Source: Methanoregulaceae archaeon (GTDB lineage Archaea > Halobacteriota > Methanomicrobia > Methanomicrobiales > Methanospirillaceae). From it: a DNA stretch of 8,245 nt. The notes beneath the pieces are model-generated. The model was given only the letters and a program-made list of their open reading frames with translations. It was not told where the DNA came from and made no database searches. The stretch's first letter is position 1, and the number at the start of each line of letters is the position of its first letter. Both the position numbers and the translations under genes were made by a program. Of the stretch, positions 1-5,015 are shown in pieces. The stretch is from NCBI GenBank assembly GCA_028679325.1, contig JAJRBS010000063.1, forward strand, positions 1 through 8,245. The letters are read 5' to 3'.

Positions 1-524
1 CCCCAGTCTTCCCGGGGGAAGAGGGCGATTAAGTCCCTCTCGATACCCTCGGCCGTCTTCTCGTCCGAGAACCCGATCCTCCCCGAAAGCCGGAAGACAT
101 GGGTGTCGACAGCCACCCCGACGTTTTTAGAGAAGGCGTGGTACAGGACGATATTGGCCGTCTTCCTGCCGACCCCCGGCAGGGTCAGAAGATCCTCCAT
201 GGTGTCCGGGACCTCTCCGGAAAACCTATCGACCAGCGCTTTCGAGGTGGCGATGATGTTTTTCGCCTTCATCCGGTAAAAGCCGGTGCTGCGGATGATC
301 TCTTCCACCTCCTGCTGGCGGGCTTCCGAGAGGGCCCGGGCATCCGGGTAGCGGGAGAAGAGCTCGCTCCGGACCGCGTCCACCGATGTATCGGTGGTCT
401 GGGCCGAGAGGATGGTGGTGATAAGGGCCTGGAAGGGCGAAAGATCATACCTCTTTCTCGCCCAGGCATCTGAATAGCGCGAGGAGAGGACCGAAAAGAC
501 CTGCCGGGCGGTGTCCATGTCCAT
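1..524 (-). CDS. nth: Endonuclease III, DNA glycosylase/AP lyase (C-terminus cut off by window edge)
   Basis: Base-excision repair enzyme that removes oxidised pyrimidines and nicks the resulting abasic site. I translated the minus strand from the ATG at 524; 174 complete codons lie in the window. The helix-hairpin-helix motif LPGVGRKTAN is at residues 115-124, with the expected catalytic lysine at K121. VDTHVFR at 139-145 carries the catalytic aspartate D140; E. coli Nth has K120 and D138. ILSAQTTD near residues 38-45 is also typical of the family. The C-terminal part, where many family members carry a [4Fe-4S] cluster, lies outside the window, so its presence cannot be judged. A second in-frame ATG at 518 is possible, but a GAGGT sequence 9 nt before the first ATG favours 524. 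The gene follows the tRNA on the same strand. Confidence 0.93.
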   Translation of the reverse strand, partial: MDMDTARQVFSVLSSRYSDAWARKRYDLSPFQALITTILSAQTTDTSVDAVRSELFSRYPDARALSEARQQEVEEIIRSTGFYRMKAKNIIATSKALVDRFSGEVPDTMEDLLTLPGVGRKTANIVLYHAFSKNVGVAVDTHVFRLSGRIGFSDEKTAEGIERDLIALFPREDW

Positions 525-545
525 ACCAGACCTACCTCTCCGTCA

Positions 546-553
546 GATATGTA
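546..553 (-). promoter_or_regulatory. Possible TATA box for nth
   Basis: Read on the minus strand the sequence is TACATATC, centred about 26 nt before the ATG at 524. An archaeal transcript would then begin at or just before the start codon. A GAGGT stretch between box and ATG could instead act as a Shine-Dalgarno if nth is transcribed together with the tRNA, so an independent promoter is plausible but not certain. Confidence 0.4.
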
Positions 554-568
554 GTTTCTGATCCCGGG

Positions 569-572
569 AAAA
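569..572 (-). terminator. Short oligo-T tract after tRNA-Pro
   Basis: Four T residues on the minus strand directly follow the last base of the tRNA. Archaeal RNA polymerase can stop at T-rich tracts without a hairpin, but four is short, so some read-through into nth is likely. Confidence 0.3.
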
Positions 573-647
573 TGGGGTAGGGCAGATTCGAACTGCCGTC
601 AAAGCGTCCCAAACGCTCTAGGATGGACCAGGCTACCCTACTACCCC
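573..647 (-). tRNA. tRNA-Pro (anticodon TGG)
   Basis: A 75-nt cloverleaf can be folded by hand on the minus strand. The acceptor stem is GGGGTAG with CTACCCC plus a discriminator A; the D arm is GGGT/ATCC around AGCCTGGTCC; the anticodon stem is GAGCG/CGCTT with loop TTTGGGA; the T arm is GGCAG/CTGCC around TTCGAAT. The anticodon TGG (positions 611-609) reads proline codons, and G37 follows it as in other tRNA-Pro. CCA is not encoded. The junction between D and anticodon stems is two bases (TA) and the variable loop four (TGAC), a small departure from the standard layout. No intron is present. Confidence 0.93.
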
Positions 648-671
648 GTGCCATCATGCATGCGCCGGAAG

Positions 672-682
672 AATAAAAATAA
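672..682 (-). promoter_or_regulatory. TATA box for tRNA-Pro
   Basis: The minus-strand sequence CTTATTTTTAT is centred about 30 nt before the mature tRNA 5' end, in an otherwise GC-rich region. Archaeal transcription starts about 25 nt after the TATA centre, giving a 5' leader of only a few bases for RNase P to remove. Confidence 0.55.
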
Positions 683-704
683 GTAATGGTGTCCACGGCC
701 GAAT

Positions 705-739
705 AAAAAAAGAGATGAGCTTTCACACGCCTCGTGAGC
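705..739 (-). terminator. Hairpin plus T7 tract between pyrH and tRNA-Pro
   Basis: On the minus strand GCTCAC pairs with GTG..AGC (two-base AA bulge) around a seven-base loop at 739-719. Seven bases later comes a run of seven T (711-705). This is arranged like an intrinsic terminator. It lies about 120 nt beyond the pyrH stop, so it could be a back-up terminator insulating the tRNA promoter, or the end of a short RNA not otherwise recognised. Confidence 0.35.
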
Positions 740-843
740 AGGTGGAGAGGCAGGGGAATCCTCCTTGGTTTAAGGGCGGTCCCCTCCGTTCGTGGGAGAG
801 GCAGGAACTGGTTTCACAGGAAAATCCCAGGGAGATCTGAATG

Positions 844-851
844 AAAAAAAA
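844..851 (-). terminator. T8 terminator after pyrH
   Basis: A run of eight T on the minus strand begins 10 nt beyond the pyrH stop codon. Such a tract is typical of archaeal oligo-T termination and no hairpin is required. Confidence 0.55.
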
Positions 852-860
852 TCTTCCGGA

Positions 861-1565
861 TCAAAGGGGCAGCGGGTTTTTCTTTGATTTCGAGACCACT
901 GTGCCCCGGAACTTTCCCGTAAGAAGTGCTTCTGTCAGGTTCTTTGGGTCCCTTCCGTCCAGGACCACGAGAGGGATGTTGCTCCTTTCGACAACCCGTG
1001 CGGCAACGATATCGAGAACAGTGTTCGAACCAGCCCCGAGCGCCGTGCCGCCAACGATCTCCAGCAGTTTCTGCGGGGTGATGGCATCGAACCGGGTGGC
1101 ATTTACGTCCTTCTTCGGGTCGGCCGAGTAGATACCATCCACCGATGTGGCATTCAGAAACACCGCCGCCCCGACCCGTTCGGCCAGCACCGCGGCCACC
1201 GCATCTGTGGTCTGGCCGGGCGTTATACCGCCCATCACCACGATCTTTCCTGACTCTGCATACTTCTTTGCTTCTGCATGCGACTCGGCAACCTTCGGAT
1301 AGGCATTATCCCCCAGGGCTGCGATCAGCAGGGTAGCGTTCAGCCTCGTTATCAGGATGCCGACTTCGTCTGAAGTTCCTTCATCGACACCAAGATCCCG
1401 CATGATGCCGATATACCGCCGGGCCTCGCCGCCCCCGCCGACCACGACGAGGAGGGACGCCTTCCCGGACAGGCTCCGGAGGACAGACGCGTACTCTGCC
1501 AGCCGGTTCTCTTCAAGGGACGGCATCAGGACGGAACCACCGAGTGAGAGGACCACCTTCTTCAT
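861..1565 (-). CDS. pyrH: UMP kinase, archaeal type
   Basis: Phosphorylates UMP to UDP in the pyrimidine nucleotide pathway, in the cytoplasm. The 234-residue product has the amino-acid kinase fold: MKKVVLSLGGSV at the start (glycines 9-10), VVVGGGGEARRYI around residues 40-52, then GITPGQTTDAVAAVLAE, NATSVDGIYSADPKKD and ALGAGSNTVLDIVAAR for nucleotide and substrate binding. Size and motif order fit archaeal UMP kinases rather than the shorter-looped isopentenyl phosphate kinase or glutamate kinase branches. The frame is open to an ATG at 1583, but the ATG at 1565 puts the conserved MKKVVLSLGGS at the N-terminus and agrees with a TATA box about 31 nt upstream; from 1583 the box would be only 13 nt away. 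It is divergent from the small zinc-ribbon gene. Confidence 0.93.
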   Translation of the reverse strand: MKKVVLSLGGSVLMPSLEENRLAEYASVLRSLSGKASLLVVVGGGGEARRYIGIMRDLGVDEGTSDEVGILITRLNATLLIAALGDNAYPKVAESHAEAKKYAESGKIVVMGGITPGQTTDAVAAVLAERVGAAVFLNATSVDGIYSADPKKDVNATRFDAITPQKLLEIVGGTALGAGSNTVLDIVAARVVERSNIPLVVLDGRDPKNLTEALLTGKFRGTVVSKSKKNPLPL

Positions 1566-1591
1566 CAAACCCAAACATTTCATTCATGCGC

Positions 1592-1599
1592 TACATATA
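1592..1599 (-). promoter_or_regulatory. TATA box for pyrH
   Basis: The minus strand reads TATATGTA, centred about 31 nt before the ATG at 1565, predicting a transcript with a leader of only about 5 nt. The element sits in the 44-nt gap shared with the divergent small gene. It reads TACATATA on the plus strand, but it is too close (about 14 nt) to the ATG at 1610 to serve that gene. Confidence 0.6.
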
Positions 1600-1609
1600 G
1601 CTGTTCCAG

Positions 1610-1759
1610 ATGATCCGCTGTCCAGTCTGCGGGAGCCGGGATATCTACCGGCCGGTCGGGGGCGTCCTCGGCGAGATGTACCGGTGCAAGAAGTGCGGAT
1701 ACTCCGGGGCGCTGGTCATAGAGACGGACGACGAGCAGGATGAGGAGAACAAGGAGTGA
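1610..1759 (+). CDS. Small zinc-ribbon protein of unknown function (49 aa)
   Basis: The reading frame begins MIRCPVCGSRDIYRPVGG. It holds two Cys pairs, CPVC at residues 4-7 and CKKC at 26-29, with about 18 residues between them, as in a rubredoxin-like zinc ribbon. A Tyr-rich middle and a very acidic tail (residues 39-49, mostly D/E) follow. Such one-ribbon proteins resemble the zinc ribbons of transcription and translation factors, but no specific family is recognised. An in-frame stop (TAG, 1598-1600) just upstream rules out a longer form, and the first cysteine pair needs the ATG at 1610. No clear Shine-Dalgarno is visible. The stop is followed within 10 nt by the promoter of the next gene. 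Coding status is supported by the paired CxxC motifs and absence of any overlapping better gene. Confidence 0.72.
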   Translation: MIRCPVCGSRDIYRPVGGVLGEMYRCKKCGYSGALVIETDDEQDEENKE

Positions 1760-1766
1760 CCGGCAC

Positions 1767-1774
1767 TTTTATGT
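1767..1774 (+). promoter_or_regulatory. TATA-like box for the radical SAM gene
   Basis: TTTTATGT is centred about 28 nt before the ATG at 1798, in the 38-nt gap after the zinc-ribbon gene. The predicted start of transcription is within a few nucleotides of the ATG, and no Shine-Dalgarno precedes it, so the mRNA is probably leaderless. Confidence 0.5.
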
Positions 1775-1797
1775 CGCTTATCTGACATCCTCTGGTC

Positions 1798-2817
1798 ATG
1801 GAGCCCCTGCACGAAGCCCTGCAGTACCAGAAGCTCGAAGCAGGAATGGTCCACTGCTCGCTGTGCAACCACCGGTGCCGGATCAAGGACGGCAACCACG
1901 GCATCTGCGGCATACGGCTGAACAGGGGGGGGACTCTGTATGCGGCGACCTACGCGAAGATCAGCTCCGAAGCAGTCGATCCTATCGAGAAGAAGCCCCT
2001 CTACCATTACCTTCCCGGGACACTCTCCTACTCGCTCGGCAGCGTGGGGTGCAACTTCCATTGCGAGCACTGCCAGAACTGGCAGATCTCCCAGGCTGAA
2101 CTGAACGAAGGTCTCCTCCGCACCCTCCTGCCTGAAGAGGGGGTCAGGAGAGCCCTTGCTGCGAAGTGCGCGAGCATATCGTGGACTTACAACGAGCCCG
2201 CCATCTGGCACGAATATCCCCTGGACATGGGAAGGCTGGCACGGGAAAAAGGTCTTGGTACCGTCTACGTGACAAACGGCTACATCACTGAGGAAGCCCT
2301 TGCCGAAATATCCACCGTTCTCCTGGCCTACAGGGTCGACATCAAGGGTTTTTCCGAGGATTTTTACCGGAAGGTCTGTGGTGCCCGGCTGCAGCCGGTT
2401 CTCGACTCGGCAGTAAAAGCCCGGGAACTCGGACTCCACATCGAGGTGGTCAACCTGGTCATCCCCGGCACGAACGATTCGCCGGAAGAGACAGCGGCCC
2501 TTATACGATGGATCGTCGACAACCTGGGGCCCGACACCCCGGTCCATTTCACCCGTTTCCACCCTGACTTCCGGATGCTGGAAGCAACAGCCACACCGGT
2601 CGAGACCCTGGAGCGGGTCTACCACCAGGCCAAAGAACTCGGCCTGAACTATCCTTACCTCGGGAACGTGTTCAATCACCGTTACGAGAGCACTTATTGC
2701 CCCCGGTGCGGGGCCCTGCTGATCGAGAGACGGGGATTTTCGAGCAGTTTCAGAAACCTTGCCGGCCACCGCTGCACCTCCTGCGGAAAAGAGATACCCT
2801 ACGTTGATCATGGCTGA
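1798..2817 (+). CDS. amrS: AmmeMemoRadiSam-type radical SAM enzyme (AmrS-like)
   Basis: A 339-residue radical S-adenosylmethionine protein of the branch formerly annotated as pyruvate formate-lyase activating enzyme homologue (COG1180). The SAM-cluster motif C-x3-C-x2-C is at C85, C89, C92, in CNFHCEHCQNW. An N-terminal cysteine group (C20, C23, C27, C37, in the pattern CxLCxHxC...GICGIR) and a C-terminal zinc-ribbon-like CPRCG/CTSCG pair (C301, C304, C326, C329) are features of the AmrS group. In this family the enzyme is usually linked genomically with AMMECR1 and Memo proteins; neither is in the window, and the natural substrate is not known to me. The downstream RNase-family gene overlaps its end by 8 nt, so the two are probably translated together. 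A glycyl-radical activase role is unlikely because no glycyl-radical enzyme is nearby. Confidence 0.87.
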   Translation: MEPLHEALQYQKLEAGMVHCSLCNHRCRIKDGNHGICGIRLNRGGTLYAATYAKISSEAVDPIEKKPLYHYLPGTLSYSLGSVGCNFHCEHCQNWQISQAELNEGLLRTLLPEEGVRRALAAKCASISWTYNEPAIWHEYPLDMGRLAREKGLGTVYVTNGYITEEALAEISTVLLAYRVDIKGFSEDFYRKVCGARLQPVLDSAVKARELGLHIEVVNLVIPGTNDSPEETAALIRWIVDNLGPDTPVHFTRFHPDFRMLEATATPVETLERVYHQAKELGLNYPYLGNVFNHRYESTYCPRCGALLIERRGFSSSFRNLAGHRCTSCGKEIPYVDHG

Positions 2818-3295
2818 ACCAGAACCGGTCCGCACGGAATTTATCGTTGACAGGATGCTCGGCACTCTCTGCCGGTATCTCAGGTTCCTGGGCTACGATA
2901 CCGAGAGCGCATCAAGTCTTCGCGAGGGAAACACCCGGGAGGACACCCTCCTCTTAAAGACAGCCGAGAGGACGGGAAGGATCCTCCTCACCCGGGACAG
3001 GGAGCTTGCATGCAGGGGCGGATCGCGGGCGATTCTTGTGACCGGGGAGACGGTTCTTGACCAGCTCCGCGATCTCATTGACCGGGGCCTGATCAGCACC
3101 GAGCTCCGCCTGGACCGCTGCTCGCTCTGCAACCAACCTCTCCGGCCGGCGCGGGAGAGGGAGATTGCTGAGGCGACGTATGCCCCGAAAACCCGGAAAG
3201 GAATGAAATTCTTCTGGTGCCGGCGGTGCAGGAAGCTCTATTGGCTGGGGTCTCACGGGCAGAGCCTCGAAAAAAGAATAAAGGAAGGTCTCTAG
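2810..3295 (+). CDS. Mut7-C RNase-domain protein with zinc ribbon
   Basis: A 161-residue protein of the Mut7-C family (COG1656), a PIN-like nuclease domain followed by a zinc ribbon. The N-terminus has FIVDRMLGTLCRYLRFLGYD with conserved aspartates D14 and D30. RILLTRDREL supplies a third acidic residue (D63), as in PIN-like metal-dependent nucleases. The C-terminus has CSLC (C104, C107) and CRRC (C137, C140) followed by LYWLGSH, the family hallmark. A role in RNA cleavage is expected from the family, but the substrate is unknown. The ATG at 2810 overlaps the end of the radical SAM gene by 8 nt in another frame. The frame stays open to 2759, but the extra residues would lie inside amrS and the family begins near FIVDRMLG, so 2810 is preferred. 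Confidence 0.85.
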   Translation: MAEPEPVRTEFIVDRMLGTLCRYLRFLGYDTESASSLREGNTREDTLLLKTAERTGRILLTRDRELACRGGSRAILVTGETVLDQLRDLIDRGLISTELRLDRCSLCNQPLRPAREREIAEATYAPKTRKGMKFFWCRRCRKLYWLGSHGQSLEKRIKEGL

Positions 3296-3313
3296 GCGAT
3301 ACAACGGCTCAGT

Positions 3314-3733
3314 TCAGGAGCTCTTGGCCGAAGCGGCCTTCTCGCTCATCTGGGCACGCCGCTTGAGCCAGACAAGCTCCTTCTCCTCCCATGCGAAGCT
3401 TTGCATGGGGAGGACGGTAACGTCTCCCGGGACAGATGGTAACTGGGTGTTCTTGGGGACAACCAGGATCTTCTTTGGGGCGGCGAGGCCGGAGATCGGG
3501 TCTGACCGGCTCATGGCCGCGAGGGTCTCCATGGTGGTTGGCGAGACGATCCTGTCAAAGGAGACGAGGATGTGCGCTCCTTCCGTCTTCCCGAGGATCC
3601 TTCTCGATACCACGAATCCCTGTTCCTTTCCTGTCGTCCTTGCCTGCCTGATCTGCCATCCGTCAACGCTGGGATAGAGTCGCTTGAGCTCTTTTTTTAC
3701 AAATTCATGCATGATGTCGTCGGTTGATCCCAT
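3314..3733 (-). CDS. Conserved-looking protein of unknown function (139 aa)
   Basis: I do not recognise this protein. The sequence is soluble, with no membrane segment, signal peptide or metal-binding cysteines. By eye the order is an N-terminal helix (DIMHEFVKKELKRLYP), strands (GWQIRQAR, GFVVSRRI, GAHILVSF), a helix (TMETLAAMSRSD), a strand (KKILVVPK) and a C-terminal Trp-rich, basic segment ending in a Lys/Ser/Ala tail. This helix, strand-strand-strand, helix, strand order recalls restriction-endonuclease-like folds, but no PD-(D/E)xK residues are evident, so that is only a guess. The ATG at 3733 is preferred over an in-frame TTG at 3739. The gene converges on the Mut7-C gene (18-nt gap) and diverges from ruvC, sharing a 208-nt upstream region. 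Codon use matches its neighbours. Confidence 0.75.
   Translation of the reverse strand: MGSTDDIMHEFVKKELKRLYPSVDGWQIRQARTTGKEQGFVVSRRILGKTEGAHILVSFDRIVSPTTMETLAAMSRSDPISGLAAPKKILVVPKNTQLPSVPGDVTVLPMQSFAWEEKELVWLKRRAQMSEKAASAKSS
3385..3413. repeat. Strong inverted repeat inside the unknown gene
   Basis: CCTCCCATGC (3385-3394) and GCATGGGGAGG (3403-3413) pair over ten bases with one bulged G, around the loop GAAGCTTT, which is itself near-palindromic. No T-run follows on either strand, so it is not an obvious terminator. It overlaps codons for the C-terminal part of the protein. Confidence 0.6.
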
Positions 3734-3734
3734 G

Positions 3735-3760
3735 GTCAATCACGGCAAGGATAGATTGAC
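3735..3760. repeat. Inverted repeat at the start of the unknown gene (possible operator)
   Basis: GTCAATC (3735-3741) and GATTGAC (3754-3760) form a perfect 7-bp inverted repeat with a 12-nt spacer. It lies between a TATA-like box and the ATG at 3733, over the predicted transcription start. A related half-site, GGTTGATCCC, occurs just inside the gene at 3722-3731. The arrangement would suit an operator or a short hairpin covering the translation start. Confidence 0.4.
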
Positions 3761-3762
3761 TC

Positions 3763-3773
3763 CCCATAGTAAA
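3763..3773 (-). promoter_or_regulatory. Possible TATA box for the unknown minus-strand gene
   Basis: The minus-strand sequence GTTTTACTATG is centred about 35 nt before the ATG at 3733, predicting a leader of around 10 nt. It abuts the inverted repeat at 3735-3760. The match to an archaeal TATA box is only moderate. Confidence 0.35.
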
Positions 3774-3881
3774 ACTGTTTGGTCTTGTCTTTCTTCGCCT
3801 GGCGACCGGGATTTAGCGCCGGCCTTCCTGCCCTCTGAATGTCTCCAGGCAGGCGATGAGGCGTTGAATTCCCTGGCAAAA

Positions 3882-3889
3882 GGATATTT
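3882..3889 (+). promoter_or_regulatory. TATA box for the ruvCAB operon
   Basis: GGATATTT is preceded directly by GCAAAA, an A-rich sequence where the archaeal BRE is expected. Its centre (about 3886) puts the transcription start near 3911, leaving a leader of about 30 nt that includes the Shine-Dalgarno at 3929-3934. TATA box, predicted start, Shine-Dalgarno and ATG are all at sensible spacings. Confidence 0.55.
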
Positions 3890-3904
3890 CCGACAACGAC
3901 CAAT

Positions 3905-3921
3905 GCAATGCAGTGCATTGC
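3905..3921. promoter_or_regulatory. Perfect 17-bp palindrome over the predicted ruvC transcription start (putative operator)
   Basis: GCAATGCA and TGCATTGC are exact reverse complements separated by a single G. The element begins 16 nt after the TATA-like box and ends 20 nt before the ruvC ATG, where a bound dimeric regulator would block polymerase. No second copy was seen in this window. Confidence 0.55.
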
Positions 3922-3928
3922 CGGAATC

Positions 3929-3934
3929 AGGGGA
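3929..3934 (+). promoter_or_regulatory. Shine-Dalgarno deciding the ruvC start
   Basis: AGGGGA ends 7 nt before the ATG at 3942. It supports that ATG over the in-frame ATG at 3903, which lies within the palindrome and before the predicted transcription start. Confidence 0.6.
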
Positions 3935-3941
3935 ACATTCG

Positions 3942-4421
3942 ATGATCGTGCTCGGAATCGATCCAGGCCTGGCCACGGTTGGTTACGGTATCCTTGAGCG
4001 TTCCGGCCCGGTAACGAAAGCCCTCGCCTACGACTGCATCCGGACCACCGGCAGGGACAAGGAGACTCCCGAGCGTCTGGAGGAGATCTTTCTTGGTATC
4101 GATGCCCTGATCAACACCTACCGTCCATCCTGGATGGCAGTGGAGAAACTCTTCTTCTCCCGGAACGTGACCTCGGCCATGGCCGTGTCCGAGGTGCGGG
4201 GAGTGATCCTGCTGGCAGCCCGGAAACACCGGGTGCCGGTCAGGGAATACACGCCGAGCCAGGTGAAGCTCGCCATCACCGGGTCGGGGAAGGCGGACAA
4301 GCGGCAGGTGCAGGAGATGATCCGCCGTCTCCTGGACCTCCCGGCCATTCCGAAGCCCGACGACGTGGCAGACGGCCTCTCGGTCGCTCTCTGCCATCTC
4401 CACGTCCTGAGGGAACCATGA
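3942..4421 (+). CDS. ruvC: Crossover junction endodeoxyribonuclease RuvC
   Basis: Holliday-junction resolvase that cuts two opposite strands of a four-way DNA junction in a RuvAB-loaded complex. The 159-residue product starts with MIVLGIDPG, giving the first catalytic aspartate D7. The catalytic glutamate is E68 in AVEKLFF. The C-terminal acidic pair D141 and D144 lies in PDDVADGLSVALCH, equivalent to D138 and D141 of E. coli RuvC. The SRNVTSAMAVSEVRGVIL and YTPSQVKLAITGSGKADK segments are also family-typical. Length is close to bacterial RuvC (about 160-175 aa). The frame is open upstream to 3684, but the family begins right at the first beta strand, so 3942 is the start. It is first in ruvC-ruvA-ruvB and overlaps ruvA by 4 nt (ATGA), implying coupled translation. 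The gene family is bacterial; its presence here suggests ancient transfer. Confidence 0.95.
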   Translation: MIVLGIDPGLATVGYGILERSGPVTKALAYDCIRTTGRDKETPERLEEIFLGIDALINTYRPSWMAVEKLFFSRNVTSAMAVSEVRGVILLAARKHRVPVREYTPSQVKLAITGSGKADKRQVQEMIRRLLDLPAIPKPDDVADGLSVALCHLHVLREP

Positions 4422-5014
4422 TCTCATCGCTCTCCGGGGATGTCGAGTATGTGGGAGACGGCTACGCCGTGATCGGTGTCCGGGGGGTGGGATACCAGGT
4501 CAGGATGACCGCTCCCGGCCTCACAACCGTCCGGTCGGCCAAAGGTCCTGTCCGCCTCTTCACGCACCTCGTCGTCCGCGACGATGAGCTGGCACTCTAC
4601 GGTTTTCTCCACCAGAGCGAGAGGGAGCTCTTCCTGATGCTGATCTCTGTGACCAGGGTCGGTCCGGTCCTGGCCCTCTCTGTCCTCTCCCAGATAGCGA
4701 TACCGGATTTCGTGGCCGCTATTATCGATGAGGACGAAGGAATACTCACCAGCATATCGGGAGTCGGAAAGAAGAATGCGAAGCGTCTCATCCTCGAACT
4801 TAAGGAGAAACTTGAGAAGCGGGCTGTGGAATTTTCCGGCGATATGCCAGCCGGGTACGATCCTCTCAGGAGGGATGCTGTGAGCGCACTGGTGGCCCTC
4901 GGTTTCTCGCAGAAGGACTCTGCCGCAGCGGTGACAAAGGCCACAGAGGGGAAGGCGCCCGGACAGGTCTCTGTCGTGATCAAGGCAGCGCTCCGGGAAC
5001 TGAAGGAAAAATGA
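4418..5014 (+). CDS. ruvA: Holliday junction branch-migration protein RuvA
   Basis: Tetrameric junction-binding subunit that holds the four-way junction and docks RuvB. Domain I (residues 1-63) is the OB fold ending in the typical LALYGF; the acidic pin that separates strands is D55-D56 (E55-D56 in E. coli). Domain II (about 64-132) has two helix-hairpin-helix motifs, SVTRVGPVLALSVLS at 77-91 and ISGVGKKNAKRLILELKEKL at 113-132. A flexible linker (about 133-150) joins domain III (151-198), which starts RDAVSALVALGFS and binds RuvB. At 198 aa it is full length. It begins within the ruvC stop (ATGA), with GAGGG just before it, and ends 1 nt before ruvB. Confidence 0.95.
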   Translation: MISSLSGDVEYVGDGYAVIGVRGVGYQVRMTAPGLTTVRSAKGPVRLFTHLVVRDDELALYGFLHQSERELFLMLISVTRVGPVLALSVLSQIAIPDFVAAIIDEDEGILTSISGVGKKNAKRLILELKEKLEKRAVEFSGDMPAGYDPLRRDAVSALVALGFSQKDSAAAVTKATEGKAPGQVSVVIKAALRELKEK

Positions 5015-5015
5015 C

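Noticed and set aside
655..662. CATGCATG palindrome beside the tRNA 5' end, with a similar TCATGCATGA at 3705-3714
   Set aside because: Short, in different contexts (leader versus coding), and expected by chance at this length.
721..818. TTTCACA copies (721-727, 812-818) flanking the GTGGAGAGGCAGG repeats
   Set aside because: Too short and irregular to call a mobile element, CRISPR or attachment site; kept only as part of the intergenic observation.
841..1131. Plus-strand open frame overlapping the 3' half of pyrH
   Set aside because: Antisense shadow of pyrH with no family features; the ATG sits in the T8 terminator complement.
1645..2865. Long open frame of 406 codons on the minus strand
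   Set aside because: It lies antisense to the radical SAM gene, whose cysteine motifs are unmistakable; the minus-strand product has no recognisable domain and is a GC-rich shadow frame.
3734..3739. TTG start for the unknown minus-strand gene
   Set aside because: An ATG two codons downstream at 3733 is a more usual start and nothing upstream favours TTG.
3827..3853. CCTGCC/GGCAGG hairpin in the ruvC upstream region
   Set aside because: Six pairs around a 15-nt loop, upstream of both predicted transcription starts, with no T-run; not enough for a call.
3684..3941. N-terminal extension of the ruvC frame
   Set aside because: RuvC proteins start at the first beta strand (MIVLGIDPG); the extension crosses the divergent gene, the promoter and the palindrome.
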